From: Quercus robur
Taxonomy: Eukaryota > Streptophyta > Magnoliopsida > Fagales > Fagaceae
Direction of reading: 5' to 3'
NCBI RefSeq assembly: GCF_932294415.1
Contig: NC_065544.1
Span: 38,581,293 to 38,645,292 of the forward strand
Length of the DNA stretch: 64,000 bases
Below are positions 14,082 to 27,600 of this stretch, one piece after another. The notes under the pieces are model-generated. The model searched no databases, had not been told where the DNA came from, and was given only the letters and a program-made list of their open reading frames with translations. Both the position numbers and the translations under genes were made by a program. The first letter of the stretch is position 1; every line of letters starts with the position of its first letter.

Positions 14082-14754
14082 TTTTGGGAGGTGCATGGCA
14101 CCTAATAAAAGTCCAGCCCATGTAGGATTTGTGCTCAAGATAATGAGCTTGCCATGCAAGCATTGATGGAATTCTTTTTCAATTAGAAATAGGTGAACGT
14201 GGTTGACAAGTCCTAGAATCCTACTCCAAATGTAAGTAGGAGTTGTGTTTTATAATTAATACTTATTAGAATCCTAACTCAAGTCATGTTAGGAATTCAT
14301 ATTATGCTGGGAAAAGAAATCTAAGGACTGAAGCTTTTTGTGAATAAAAAGCATGTGGGTGTGCTACATATTGAAGAGAAAGAAAAGAAAGAGGAAGTTG
14401 CAAAAAGAGAAAAGAGAGAGCGGCCAAGAGGGAGCCGCTTAGAAAAAAAAAAAAGATAGCCAAGAGAGAGTTATGCGTGGAGAAGAAAATAGAAAGGAGA
14501 GTGCAAAGTGTTGCCGCCTTTGAGAGATAATTTGTGTGTGTGAAAGCAAAGAAAAACAAAAGAGATTTTTCTTTAACTATGAGACATACACAAGAATTAT
14601 TGTAATTGAATTGATAATAATGAAATTATTTGGAGTTTGTCTCGTGGTTTTCCCTTCAAGGAGAAAGAGTTTTCCACATAAATATTTGTGTTCTTTTGTG
14701 TAATTGTTATTTTGGATTGTTAATATTTGTGGTAATATTATTCAGGACCCAACA
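14082..14754 (+). repeat. Probable LTR of a second copia family inside the element
   Basis: It follows a purine tract (14071-14080), ends with ccaaca at 14754, and is followed by a second primer-site-like stretch (14757-14768). This repeats the tract-LTR-primer-site order and suggests that a piece of another copia family lies inside the outer element. Only one copy of this LTR is present, so the left border is approximate. Confidence 0.5.
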
Positions 14755-15180
14755 AGTGGTATCAAAGCCAATAGTTGTGTGGGGCAAAGGTGGCAAGGTT
14801 ATCGAGATTCCTTTCACAGTTGGAGCGGGAACGGGATGTGTGTACTTGAAGCCTTTTCACAAATGGAGTAGGACAAGTCCCTTTCGCAATTGGAGCGGGG
14901 ATGGTATATTGCACCAAACAAGCTCATAAAGCCCACACAAACGATCTTGGAAAATGCTCAACAAATGAGCATTATTGCTAGTGGTGCTAGACAACGATGA
15001 GGTGCAAAGTTCCCATAGAGGATAAAAGACGTGTGAAGTTGACATGTGGAGGCCCATGGATGATGCACTAGTGAAGGGAATGGCCCATTAGGCAAGGAGA
15101 AGTTTGTAGGACTTGTTCATGGCCCACGGAGAAGTCTTGAAGCCTACAAATAGGCAGAGACTCACATGTAAGGGGGAGAT

Positions 15181-15360
15181 TGTTGGGTTATACGTGTGAG
15201 TGAAGTCCCATATTGAATAAAGATGAGAAGAATGAGTAGTTAATATAACATAATTAAGCACATACTCATTGGACTTAGACTTTTTGAGTTAAAGTATATC
15301 TCTATATGTTATATTAATTATTTAAGAAAACTCCCTTCCAACGTGTTTATCTCCCCAACA
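15181..15360 (+). repeat. 3' LTR of the copia element
   Basis: It begins TGTTGGG right after a purine-rich tract and ends CCCCAACA before the target repeat ctcta. Compared with the 5' LTR there are scattered substitutions and one length difference. Confidence 0.85.
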
Positions 15361-15483
15361 CTCTATGTAGCTACTATAGATGAGAAGATCATCGCCAAGA
15401 TTGGTCCAAGATATGAGGTTGGGAACCTCCCTCCAACCTTCCAACTTGCTACTTCCGGAAATGACTATGCTATGTGAGAGAAA

Positions 15484-16109
15484 AAAGCTTAGGAGAATCA
15501 TGATCATTAATAAAAATGAAAAAGAATAACCAAAGGTCATTATGATGAATTACCTTTGCTTTGTTTAATTCAATTTGGAACCTTTGTAATTATATATGCT
15601 ATGTTATTACTGATAAAAGTTAAGCATAAAGAGAACTTTCATTCTATCCAGTTTGCTTCTAAAGTATAAGGTTTGCGTAGGCCGGTTAGGGACTCGAGGA
15701 CATTGGCTCAGACCCCACTTGAAAGTTTATAAGATTCAATCTGATCCATATACCACACACTGGATATGTTTCTTATAAAATCTTTGTGAACAAAGATTTT
15801 TCTATAAATTAATTAGAATTGGCTCCTGCAAACCATGGTTGTAACAACAATGAAGTATATGATAAATTTGAGAAAATTAAGGTTTGATACGCCATGGCCA
15901 TTTTGTTACTGACAGACTTGCATATGGGTAACCTCTATACAAGGAAATCTGGCTTCAGTAGCCCAACCAGATGTCACATTGCTCAAGTTATAAAACTATT
16001 TTTAACCATGAAATGGTTCATGGTTAAGATTTTATTTCTTAAATCCAATCATGTACAAAGTTTTTAAAGGTTGAGGCCCGTTTGGTAACGATATTTAAAC
16101 AACGGAAAC
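15484..16109. other. Intergenic, no gene seen
   Basis: About 630 bases of AT-rich DNA downstream of the amylase fragment. I see no coding region, RNA gene or element end. Confidence 0.6.
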
Positions 16110-17406
16110 TAGGGGTGTTTGCAATACGGTGTGGTGCGGGTTTGGGCCATTTTTAGCACCTCACTTTGCGGTGCGGTTGTGATTTTGGCTAAACCGCACC
16201 GCACCTCATTTTTGCAGTCACGTGTGTGATGCAGTGCAGTTTGATTTGGTGCGGTTTAAAGTTTAGTCAAAATCATAACTGCACCGCACCTCATTTTTGA
16301 GGTCACATGTGCGGTGCGGTATATAAAATACAATTTGAATGGTTTGAAACTGATATATTTTTCAAATTTTGGACTTTTTTTGCACAGTCTAAGATTGATT
16401 TTTCCCTTTGTTTTGGGCCATGTTTTAAACTATTGAATTAATTTTTCTTTATTTTGGATTAGCTTTCCTAATCAACACTTGGGCCATTTTTAGCACCTCA
16501 CTTTGCGGTGCGGTTGTGATTTTGGCTAAACCGCACCGCACCTCATTTTTGCAGTCACGTGTGTGATGCAGTGCAGTTTGATTTGGTGCGGTTTAAAGTT
16601 TAGTCAAAATCATAACTGCACCGCACCTCATTTTTGAGGTCACATGTGCGGTGCGGTATATAAAATACAATTTGAATGGTTTGAAACTGATATATTTTTC
16701 AAATTTTGGACTTTTTTTGCACAGTCTAAGATTGATTTTTCCCTTTGTTTTGGGCCATGTTTTAAACTATTGAATTAATTTTTCTTTATTTTGGATTAGC
16801 TTTCCTAATCAACACTTGGGCCATTTTTAGCACCTCACTTTGCGGTGCGGTTGTGATTTTGGCTAAACCGCACCGCACCTCATTTTTGCAGTCACGTGTG
16901 TGATGCAGTGCAGTTTGATTTGGTGCGGTTTAAAGTTTAGTCAAAATCATAACTGCACCGCACCTCATTTTTGAGGTCACATGTGCGGTGCGGTATATAA
17001 AATACAATTTGAATGGTTTGAAACTGATATATTTTTCAAATTTTGGACTTTTTCTGTACAGTCTAAGATTGATTTTTCCCTTTATTTTGGGCCATGTTTT
17101 AAACTATTGAATTAATTTTTCTTTATTTTGGATTAGCTTTCCTAATCAACACTTGGTGAGGTTGTTAAACTTTTTTTTTTTGAAAACTAGGGTTATTAAA
17201 CTATTAATAATATATTTAATATTAAAAAAATAAATATATTAATATATAAATAGGGTGCAATGCGATGCGATTTGTGCAATTTTCTTATTATAAAACCACA
17301 AATTGCACTGCATCATGCGGTGTAGTGTATTGTTACTTGTGGTGCGGTTATGCGCCATTTTACGAGCGGCTTTAATACGATTTTTGCGGTTTAGTGAACG
17401 CCCCTA
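16110..17406. mobile_element. Non-autonomous hAT-like element with internal tandem array
   Basis: The ends are taggggtgtttgc and, at the right, gaacgccccta, which are inverted relatives. The flanks acggaaac (16102-16109) and acgaaaac (17407-17414) are an 8-bp target repeat with one mismatch. Most of the interior is a 337-bp tandem repeat. The subterminal parts are rich in short GGTGCGGT and ACCGCACC motifs in both orientations. No transposase is present. Confidence 0.7.
16144..17154 (+). repeat. 337-bp tandem repeat, three copies
   Basis: The units begin at 16144, 16481 and 16818. Units 1 and 2 look identical by eye; unit 3 differs at a few positions, for example around 17052 and 17083. Each unit contains inverted GC-rich motifs around AACCGCACCGCACC. 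It lies wholly inside the hAT-like element. Confidence 0.9.
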
Positions 17407-18696
17407 ACGAAAACTATTGTTTAAACACTACAACACATATTTTTACACATTTTTCCACTCACATATATTTTCACAAATCTTAAAACAACTTTGCAAAAAA
17501 TCTCCTATAAAACTTAAAACACGTATTTCTTCGGCAGCTCATGAATCATGATACTGCTCTGTATGGACTTTGACCATCTTTCTAGTTTCTACTAATCATT
17601 GTATTCGTACAATAAGTACTTCTTTTACAAGCTTTAATCTTTTAGAGGTCATTTTAATACAAAAGGTGTCAATCCCGATTCTGGAAACATTATTTAATTT
17701 ACAGCTAGAGACTAAAATTATTCTCTACTCTAGCTATGGCATCAGCGATTCTTGCCCATTAGGATCTAGTAAAACTTACAAAGAGACAGTTAATTAATTT
17801 TAAATCACTAATTAAAGTGTTGGTTTTTGAAAAAAATATTCTTTCTTGTGACTAGAAGTTTCTGTGGAAAACGTGTATGACACAAAGACAATGGTCGCTT
17901 GCGGCTTAAATGTCGGAGAATCTATGGACAAACTCTGTTCCGCACTTGCTTGCTTTTGTATGGAATTACCAGTGACCACCAATGGCAAAGTGGACAGCGA
18001 CTGATCAACTAGGCCACCATTATATATTTCCTGTGAAGTGGAATTCTGAACCCAACCCAACCTGGCAGCATTATATATATATTTATATATATATATAATA
18101 ATAAAATAAAGTAATGTGTAATTTATAAGAAAGTTTAGTGTTTAACTTAAGCATTTTACTAACGGTCCTCCAGAGCGCACAAAATAGTAAAGCATTTTTA
18201 AATATTTTTTAAGAAAAAATGATTAATTTTTTTCACAATTTTTTTAATTTTTCATAAAATATTTTTAAAATATATGTCTTAAGAGCATACATTAACCGAA
18301 CTCTTAACATAAAATGATTTTTACCCTTTTAATTTTTTTTTCTTCTTAAATATAAAATTAGGGCCCTCTTCATTTTATTTTGAAATGGACAAAAATCATT
18401 CCACGATTAAGATATTATTTTGATAAATATAAAAATGTTTATTATTTCATGTTGTATAATAAAATATTATTATACTTAATAAAAATAATAATTGATTTTA
18501 AGATTTATATATTTGTTTTTGATAATTCAATTGATAGTTGGAAGTGTGGTGATTTAAACTCTAGATATCTCTATTAGAAACATCAAGAAATGTTAACTAA
18601 TTGAACTACAAGGTTTTTAGAATAGATAAAAGTTAAATCTTTAACATACAATAATTTCTATTAATTTCATGAGTAAAACTTGGGTATAATTTCTTA
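17407..18696. other. Intergenic, no gene supported
   Basis: AT-rich DNA. An 82-codon minus-strand frame at 17812-18060 has balanced, protein-like composition but no domain I recognise and no visible gene context, so I leave it uncalled. There is a TA-rich tract near 18073-18100. Confidence 0.5.
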
Positions 18697-20196
18697 GATA
18701 GTTTCCTATTTAAATTTAAACACATAAGTACATAAACTTAACTGCTCTTTCTTTTTTTTAGATGAACATCTTAACTGTTCTTGAATCTTAAAAAAAAAAA
18801 AACACTATTTAATATTTATGCTATATTGATCAATGCAATCATGTTTTTGAATTTAATTGAAGAACTTAGTGTATTATACTTAAATTCAAGAAAAATGTTA
18901 CATTCACAATATTTTCACAACAAATTTAGATAGCAGGTTATTACTTATTTTACTTTCTTGCTCACCCAATAACAAACTGTAATAACACGCTACCTAAGAT
19001 TTGTTGTGAAAGTGTTATGAAAATATTATTTACTAGCATTTCTCTAAATTTAATCCTAATTTTACAAGCAAGCAAAGAAGTTCTTTACTGAGTTGGGCCA
19101 TGGGTCAGGCGGACCTGAGTCCATCCGGCCCAACCCATTCAAAGCTGCCGTCCATTTTACCGACCTTTGACCCTTTGGAAATGTCAACTCTCTCGGTGTA
19201 TTTTTTTTCTTTCTAGAACAACTCTCTGAGTCTTATATGTTCACACCGCTTTCTATAAATTAATTTTTTTTTGTTTGGTATGTTAATTCTAATACATTGG
19301 CCAACTCTTATATTCTCTTATTAATGCTTTGTCTTTGTGTGCTTTGCTGGCTGACTTTTTGAGTCCGATGTTTTGTGTAGTGTAGTTTACACAACTACAG
19401 CTAATTTTAATTACTACAAATGCGACACTGCACACAACGTGTATAATATGATCGTATTGCAGCTTTGTTTATTTGTTTTTATATTGATTTTTTTTTTATT
19501 GTTTCTGGAATTGTCCAAATTGATTCCAAAAAAGAATTCAAAGATTTTATTATATTAATTTCCCATCATTGTTTCCAAAACCACATAAGTGTATGATAAT
19601 TCATTCATAAAAAATAAGTGTATAATAATTCCATGCTTTTATTGGAGTCGTATATTATGTGTGAATACGAAGATTGTTTATTACTGACAAATCTAGTAAA
19701 GTGCAAAATGAATATACTATATTTTATTAAAAGGTTTTGCTTTATCCAGAGTATTGGAAGCAATAGGACGTCTTGCTCTTTTTTATTATCAATTTAACAT
19801 TCCATATGTAAAGTTTCTGACAAATTAAATCATCTGGCAATACTCTTTTATTAAAATTTAATCGATTCAATCACATGAATCATGAATTCATGATGTATAA
19901 TTACATTTTTTTATATTAAAAAAAAAAAACCACTTTTGTTTTAGAAGAAAGAAAAAAACCCACATGATGTACTTGAATATAGAATATATGACGTTAACAA
20001 TCTTTACAATCATTTTATTTGTTACGTTATATTCTATACTAGAACATAATTATCTAAACCAAGTACCTTGTGGTTGGTTTAGTCAGGGACAGAGTAAAAC
20101 AAAAACAAACAAACAAAACTCTAAATAAAAATTTATAGTATTAACAAATTATCAACCAAGACCAACACAAAAAATTATTATTTTTAAATATATTAA

Positions 20197-21323
20197 GGTT
20201 GCGTTTGGTTCAATGTTAATCGAATTCCGAGTGTAAAATGAATGTAGGGGAAAATGAATTCCCGTAAGGAAATTAAAATCCGGATGTTTGGGTGTGCAAT
20301 GGAAAATAGTCCGGAAAACAATTTCTAGTGTTTGGTAACATTCTGAAAATGCTATTTTTCTACAAATTTTTCACATTTTCTCAGCTATTTTCTCAGCTTC
20401 CAAACAAATTTATAATAGAAAATTGCAAGATATAAACTTTTTAAAGAAACAAAAATCAAAATAAAACCATTAAACTTTCAAACTCGGTCAAACAAAGAGG
20501 GGGAGGAAGAAAGAGTGAGAGATTGAGGGAAAGAGAGTGGTAGATCGAGAGAGGTTGAAATCGGGTCAAGGCTCTGATCTATGTTTGGCATTGACGATGA
20601 GCTTCAGGGCAACGAGAATGAGATGACAAGGCTCCGATCTGTGTTTGGCAGTGACTTTTCAATCCATAAAATTGATTTGAAGGTATGGGTTGGTTCGAAC
20701 GAGGGATGGGTCGATGGAGGTGGGTTGGTGAGGACGAGGATAAGGGATGGGTCGATGAGGATAAGGGATGGATCGATGAGGATGAGGGATGGGTCAACGA
20801 AGGACGAGGACAAGGGATAGGTCGGCGGAGTGGCTTGCATGTGACGGCGGGGCCGTGTGTCGAAGGGTGGTTCTGGGCATCCACGACGAGAATGGGTTTG
20901 AACAAGGACGGCAATCTGATCGGCGAAGATGTGCTTGGGTTCTTTAGGTGGAGTGTGCTTGAGCTCTCTCTCTTCGGGTGTGTATTTTCTAAAGTGTGGG
21001 TCGATGGACTGTGGGTCGTCGGACTGGAGCTCGGTCTATGGAAACTCACTGTTTGGTATGTCTTGCTTTGTGGAGCTCAGTCACAGCTGAGCTTGGAGAG
21101 TGTTTGTGAAGGGTGCATGTGAGAAGCTTGAGAGAGTGTGTTAGGAGTGTAATTGATTTGAAGGTAAAATAAAACCTGAAATGGTTTTACGAGCCAAGTG
21201 GGTTATTTTACGGTCAACGCAGAAATTGATTTCCGTTTGACCGAATTTTCTGTGTTTACCAAACACACTAAGGGGTGTAAAATGGTTTCCTGAAATCCTT
21301 TTCAGCCAAAACAAATGCACCTT
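20197..21323. mobile_element. Harbinger-like non-autonomous element
   Basis: The left end reads ggttgcgtttggttc and the right end ccaaaacaaatgcacc. These are inverted relatives, flanked by TTA/TAA-type sequence, which fits the 3-bp target duplication of PIF/Harbinger elements. The interior includes a GC-rich part with a 21-bp minisatellite (about 20727-20815) and long open frames on both strands caused by composition. No transposase is recognised. Confidence 0.6.
20727..20815 (+). repeat. 21-bp minisatellite
   Basis: Units resemble gaggataagggatgggtcga. There are three units here and only two in the paralogous element at about 24867-24925, so the array changed length after the segmental duplication. 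Confidence 0.7.
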
Positions 21324-21991
21324 AAGATGCATTTATCTACAAACAAAGACAAAAGACACAAAATGCCATTGGTTTTTATTTTGTTAATTTTTTTTTTTTT
21401 TTAATAAAATTGGTTATGTTTTGGGCCGAGGATTTACATAAGGAAGATACAAGTTCAAATTTTCTTTCTCCACTTATTATTGTTATGATGTGTATGTATC
21501 AAATAAATATAAATTTTACAATATACAGATATATATAAAAAATTAGTACTATAGTAAAACAAAAATTAATTTTTCTGCACTTACTCGTATATCAGTATAC
21601 TGTCATATAAGCTTTTAACTCACTTTTTCATGTCAGCATTAAATTTTCTAAGCTATAATTGCTAAAATGTTACTAGAATCAAATTTAAAAATATATATAT
21701 CATCTAATTTTTTATAGGAAAATAATTATAAGTATATATCATCTAATTTAGCTTTTATTAATTTATTAGCCATAGATTTGCCTCCTCTTCAACAAATAAT
21801 AATAAGGTAAAATTTAGTTACAGTTTTTTATATTGTATTGATCAATGTAACCTATGCTTAAATTTAATTGAAAAACTTAACTGCAACAATTAAGGGATAA
21901 TATCAAGTGCCCATATTCAGACACTTCCACCCCTAACTTCCTTCCTACCAACACATTGTTTTTGAAATTGATAGTCTCCTTTAACGGTAAC

Positions 21992-22570
21992 GGCAAGGGT
22001 GTCAATTTGGGTTAGCATTTTGGGTTCGTGTCATATCGAGATAGGGGTATTTGACTAAATGACTCAACCCAAACCCAACTCATTTAATAATCGCGTCATG
22101 ATCCTTTAACCCTAACCTGACCTATTGGCGGGTGGACCTGACCCAACCCACTTGACACATTTAATAAACGAGTCATGTTGGGTTAACACGAATGTAACAT
22201 AACCCATTTCAACCTGCATAATATTAAATATAACATCCATCTAGAAATATTTTTTTTTACATCCCAGAAGTAGCGCATACACTTCAAGTCTTCAAGCCAC
22301 ATTTAAAATAATATAGTTCAACAAAAATATAACATTCATCTAGAAATAAATTCTTTACACTCTAAAAGAAATGCAAACAGTTCAACTCAAATCAAGTAGC
22401 ATCATAAAAAACAGCCAAGAATTTGTCAATCTTTTCTCCCTTACTCCACTCATCAACAATAAGACAATTCTTATAAATAGAGTAAGTCAATTCTAAGTGA
22501 CAGAAAGCACACCAGTAGCAAAGAGCATTCTCAATCATAAGAAAGGTAGAATTCCACATCCAAAGACATT
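21992..22570 (-). mobile_element. hAT transposon remnant with transposase fragment
   Basis: On the minus strand, 22392-22570 encodes a coherent frame containing WNSTFLMIENAL and DEWSKGEKIDKFLAVFYDAT. This is the pattern of the C-terminal half of Ac-like hAT transposases (usual form RWNSTYLML). It runs to a stop codon at 22392. The other edge, 21992, reads caagggtgtcaatttggg, like a hAT terminal repeat. The rest of the transposase and the second end are missing, so it is an inactive relic. It is duplicated at 26120-26698. Confidence 0.65.
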
Positions 22571-22644
22571 TGATTCATCAACAACTTGACAAAAGTAATT
22601 TGTACCATCAATTAAACTGTTGTAAAAATTATTGTATCTATAAC

Positions 22645-22797
22645 CATGTTTTAAAAATCGAAACGGTTAAAGAATCTAAAGAGTGATGGGTCTCGAATTT
22701 TACTAGCTCTTGATTGGTTTTTACTGGACCAATTTAGGATCTAGTTCCCCATTGAATAGGTTGAACTGGCCTATTTGGTCTAGTATTAAAAATAGTG
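22645..22797. mobile_element. 153-bp MITE (hAT-type)
   Basis: It is flanked by perfect 8-bp repeats tctataac (22637-22644 and 22798-22805). The ends catgttttaaaaat and attaaaaatagtg are inverted relatives. The same insertion is in copy D at 26771-26923, and the site is empty in copy B at 5545-5552. Confidence 0.8.
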
Positions 22798-24000
22798 TCT
22801 ATAACATTACTCATTTACACTTCTACATATTTTTACAAATTCAATTATATTGGTCATTTGTAGTGGAGCATTTGTTTATTTTAAAAAGATAAACTTATCA
22901 AAAATATGGAAAAAAGAAAAGAAAGATAAAGGACAAGTGCTACGTCCAAACATTTTTATAATATTTTCACGCTAAATCCTAAATGGTAAATTATTACTGG
23001 TTCTAATTTATATTCACCACTTGAATTATTTTTTTGCCCACTGTAATAACTGGTAAAAACTTATCACTTAAGATTTGTTTAAAAATATTATAGACCTAAC
23101 ATTTCTCAAAAACAAAGTGATACACGAGAATATACTGTAATTGTTATTTAACGGAATGATTAATGTGATGATTTCTTCAAACCTCAAATAATAAGTGTGT
23201 TAGCTCCCTTAAAAAGCTAAGAGCACAACATTTTTATAATAAAGTGTATGTAGCAAGATGTTAATGATAGATTAAAAAAAATGGTGCTAATTGTGAATTT
23301 ATTTTCTTATTTTACTCTTTTAATTTATTTTGTTAATTAATGGATACATGCCATGATGAATCTTTTAATTGACACTAGGCCTGAAAAAAAAAATCGCATG
23401 TATATATTTAAATTATATTTTATTGTAACAAATAAATTTTTATTTAAAATTTCCTTTATTTTATTATTTATGTTATTTTATTTCCTGTATACATCGCATG
23501 ATTATACTCCACTAGGAGTTTTTCTGTTTTTGTCTCCATTTGACTGCTACTAAAGACAGAGAATGGTAGAAAACAGTATTGCCGTGAAAAGCTTTTATGT
23601 ACTTTTGCTTCCCAATGTTGTTACTATTTCTGTCGCGTAGTCTCCACTCTGTAGAAGCTGCTACCTTTTGCTAAGAGGAAGGAAACTTCCACAGTCCACG
23701 GTGAAGTCCTAACTCCTAACTCTACAATCTCCTCAAAAGCCAATAAACGCAGTTTCAAAAAGTCCGCGTGTACCCCCACAAAATACACACCTCCCCGTTA
23801 TATATAACCGCCATGTCAACACCAATGCTACTCACTATCTTACGTCACCCTTTTTGTCTATATATCATCGTAACGTCGCTTCTCTGTATTTATGGGTCCC
23901 TCCCACCACAGAAAATGTACCCAACAAAAAAAAAAAAAAAAAAAAAAAAATCAATGTTTAAACCATCCCATTCCCAATGGACCATCCCTAAACTGATTCA

Positions 24001-24697
24001 AATAGCTAAAATTATAAATTTGATGTTGAGTGTATTGTAAAATGAGAATGTAAAATAAATAAAGCAAATACTCTAGTATATCATGTATCCTTCTGGATAT
24101 ATGATTTTTATTTTAAACATTGAACTATAACTAGTTTTAGCATAACTCTAATATTTGATTAAGGGAATCGTTAATGAATGCGTTTAAAAATTATTTTAAA
24201 AAACCTTTTATGAAAAAAAAAAATATTAATTAATTATTTTAACGACTTTACAACTTTGTATAATCCTCGTGTAAATAGTATAAAAGTTTTCTAAACTCAT
24301 TTACTAACAATTGGCCAAGTAACAGACCCTTTGATTAATCAAGGGCACAAGACAAGAGGGGGATCCTCTTGGAACCCTTTTTTCTTTTTCTTTTTTTGAA
24401 ACTGATCCTCTTGGAACAAGCATTGCTCTCAAATAAATAAATAAAGGTACTTTCCCATGGGCAAAACGACACATATCATAAAACTCAAATTAGGTCAGAG
24501 AATTACAATATAAATTTGATAAAAAAAAAATCAAGTTAACCATTAAAAACTAAAATACTTGAGATAAACAAAGTCATTTTTTTTTTTGGAGAACAGGGTA
24601 GAATAATAATATATTATAAACAGCCAACGTAGTCTGAGTATTGGCTAAACGCCTTAAACAGTACATGTCAACAGTATCAGATAACAAAAAATTACAA
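24001..24697. other. Spacer between repeat copies C and D
   Basis: AT-rich, no gene or element ends recognised. It has no counterpart after copy D, where the ERF promoter begins. Confidence 0.6.
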
Positions 24698-27600
24698 GAA
24701 ATTGGGTCAAGGCTCCAATCTGTGTTTGGCGTTGACGATGAGCTTCAGCGACGACGAGAATGAGATGACAAGGTTCCGATCTGTGTTTGGCGGTGACTTT
24801 TCAATCCATAAAACTTGATTTGAAGGTATGGGTTGGTTCGAACGAGGGATGGGTCGATGGAGGTGGGTTGGTGAGGACGAGGATGAGGGATGGGTCGGTG
24901 AGGATGAGGGATGGGTCAACGAAGGACGAGGACAAGGGATAGGTCGACGGAGTGGCTTGCATGCGACAGCGGGGCCGTGTGTTGAGGGGTGGTTCTGGGC
25001 ATCCACGACGAGAATTGGTTTGAACAAGGACGGCAATCTGATCGGCGAAGATGTGCTTGGGTTCTTTAGGTGGAGTGTGCTTGAGCTCTCTCTCTTCAGG
25101 TGTGTATTTTTTGGAGTGTGGGTCGGTGGACTGTGGGTCGTCGGACTAGAGCTCGGTCTATGGAAACTCACTGTTTGGTGCGTCTTGCTCTGTGGAGCTC
25201 GGTCACAACTGAGCTTGGAGAGTGTTTGTGAAGGGTGCGTGTGAGAAGCTTGAGAGAGTGTGTGAGGAGTGTAATTGATTTGAAGGTAAAATAAAACTTG
25301 AAATGGTTTTACGAGCCAAGTGGGTTATTTTATGGTCAACGCAGAAATTGATTTCCGTTTGACCGAATTTTCTGTGTTTACCAAACACACTAAGGAGTGT
25401 AAAATGGTTTCCTGAAACCATTTTCAACCAAAACAAATGCACCCTAAGATGCATTTATCTACAAACAAAGACAAAAGACACAAAATGCCATTGGTTTTTA
25501 TTTTGTTAATATTTTTTATTTTTTGTTTAATAAAATTGGTTATGTTTTGGGCCGAGGATTTACATAAGGAAGATACAAGTTCAAATTTTCTTTCTCCACT
25601 TATTATTGTTATGATGTGTATGTATCAAATAAATATAAATTTTACAATATACAGATATATATAAAATTAGTACTATAGTAAAACAAAAATTAATTTTTCT
25701 GCACTTACTCGTATATCGGTATATTGTCATATAAGCTTTTAACTCACTTTTTCATGTCAGCATTAAATTTTCTAAGCTATAAATGCTAAAATGATACTAG
25801 AATCAAATTTAAAAATATATATATCATCTAATTTTTTATAGGAAAATAATTATAAGTATATATCATCTAATTTAGCTTTTATTAATTTATTAGCCATAGA
25901 TTTGCCTCCTCTTCAACAAATAATAATAAGGTAAATTTTAGTTACTGTTTTTTATATTGTATTGATCAATGTAACCTATGCTTAAATTTAATTGAAAAAC
26001 TTAACCTGCAACAATTAAGGGATAATATCAAGTGCCCATATTCAGACACTTCCACCCCTAACTTCCTTCCTACCAGCACATTGTTTTTGAAATTGATAGT
26101 CTCCTTTAATGGTAACGGTAAGGGTGTCAATTTGGCTTAGCATATTGGGTTCGTATTGTGTCGAGGTAAGGGTATTTGACTAAATGACTCAACCCGAACC
26201 CAACCCATTTAATAATCGTGTCATGATCCTTTAACCCTAACCCGACCTATTGGCGGGTGGACCTGACCCAACCCACTTGACACATTTAATAAACGAATCA
26301 TGTTGGGTTGACACGAATGTAACATAACCCATTTCAACCTGCATAATATTAAATTTAACATCCATCTAGAAATAATTTTTTTTACATCCCAAAAGTAGTG
26401 CATACACTTCAAGTCTTCAACCCACATTTAAAATAATATAGTTCAACAAAAATATAACATTCATCTAGAAATAAATTCTTTACACTCTAAAAGAAATGCA
26501 TACAGTTCAACTCAAATCAAGTAGCATCATAAAAAAACAGCCAAGAATTTGTCAATCTTTTCTCCCTTACTCCACTCATCAACAATAAGACAATTCTTAT
26601 AAATAGAGTAAGTCAATTCTAAGTGACAGAAAGCACACCAGTAGCAAAGAGCATTCTCAATCATAAGAAAGGTAGAATTCCACATCCAAAGACATTTGAT
26701 TCATCAACAACTTGACAAAAGTAATTTGTACCATCAATTAAACTGTTGTAAAAATTATTGTATCTATAACCATGTTTTAAAAATCGAAACGGTTAAAGAA
26801 TCTAAAGAGTGATGGGTCTCGAATTTTACTAGCTCTTGATTGGTTTTTACTAGACCAATTTAGGATCTAGTTCCCCATTGAATAGGTTGAATTGGCCTGT
26901 TTGGTATAGTATTAAAAACAGTGTCTATAACATTACTCATTTACACTTCTACATATTTTTACAAATTCAATTATATTGGTCATTTGTAGTGGAGCATTTG
27001 TTTATTTTAAAAAGATAAACTTATCAAAAATATGAAAAAAAGAAAAGAAAGATAAAGGACAAGTGCTACGTCCAAACATTTTTATAATATTTTCACACTA
27101 AATCCTAAATGGTAAATTATTACTGGTTCTAATTTATATTCACAATTTAAATTATTTTTTTGCCAACTGTAATAACTGGTAAAAACTTATCACTTAAGAT
27201 TTGTTTAAAAATATTATAGACCTAACATTTTTCAAAAACAAAGTGATACACGAGAATATACTGTAATTGTTATTTAACGGAATGATTAATGTGATGATTT
27301 CTTCAAACCTCAAATAATAAGTGTGTTAGCTCCCTTAAAAAGCTAAGAGCGCAACATTTTTATAATAAAGTATATGTGGCAAGTTGTTAATGGTAGATAA
27401 AAAAAAAATGGTGTTTATTTTCTTATTTTACTCTTTTAATTTATTTTGTTAATTAATGGATACATGCCATGATGAATCTTTTAATTGACACTAGGCTTGA
27501 AAAAAAAATCGCATGTATATATTTAAATTATATTTTATTATAACAAATAAATTTTTATTTAAAATTTCCTTTATTTTATTATTTATGTTATTTTATTTCC

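Larger units (their letters stand above)
12150..15360 (+). mobile_element. Degenerate Ty1/copia element inserted in the amylase pseudogene
   Basis: It is bounded by LTRs of 156 bp (12150-12305) and 180 bp (15181-15360) that begin TGTTG and end CCCCAACA. The 5-bp target repeat ctcta lies at 12145-12149 and 15361-15365. A primer site matching initiator tRNA-Met follows the 5' LTR (12308-12319) and a purine tract precedes the 3' LTR. Inside are copia gag-like sequence (about 12340-13000), a zinc-knuckle region near 13070 and protease-like sequence (about 13220-13540). No reverse transcriptase or RNase H is recognisable. The coding parts are broken in several places. The LTRs have diverged and differ by a length change, so this is not a recent insertion. 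Confidence 0.85.
10960..15483 (+). pseudogene. Alpha-amylase 3' fragment (AMY1-like), split by a copia element
   Basis: Three pieces encode the C-terminal half of a plant secreted-type alpha-amylase. 10960-11389 carries the active-site region with AVGEIW and the conserved FIDNHDTG. After a GT-AG intron (11390-12024), 12025-12149 encodes FYHHFFDWGLKEG. 15361-15483 encodes the C-terminus, [11 protein letters not shown] to SGNDYA. The last exon is cut by the element at 12150-15360. Independently there is an in-frame stop in the first piece, a deletion of about 20 codons with loss of frame just before 11063, and a stop where a tryptophan is expected near the end. The N-terminal half and catalytic aspartate region are missing. 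The kept intron shows it is a DNA-level copy, not a retrocopy. It is dead. Confidence 0.85.
18697..24000 (+). repeat. ERF-flank-type repeat block, copy C
   Basis: The left part matches copies A and B. From about 20560 to 24000 it is nearly identical to 24698-28100, whose right edge runs into the ERF promoter. It carries three elements in order: a Harbinger-like element, a hAT remnant and a 153-bp MITE. The match ends near 24000, just after a polyA tract. No ERF coding sequence follows. Confidence 0.85.
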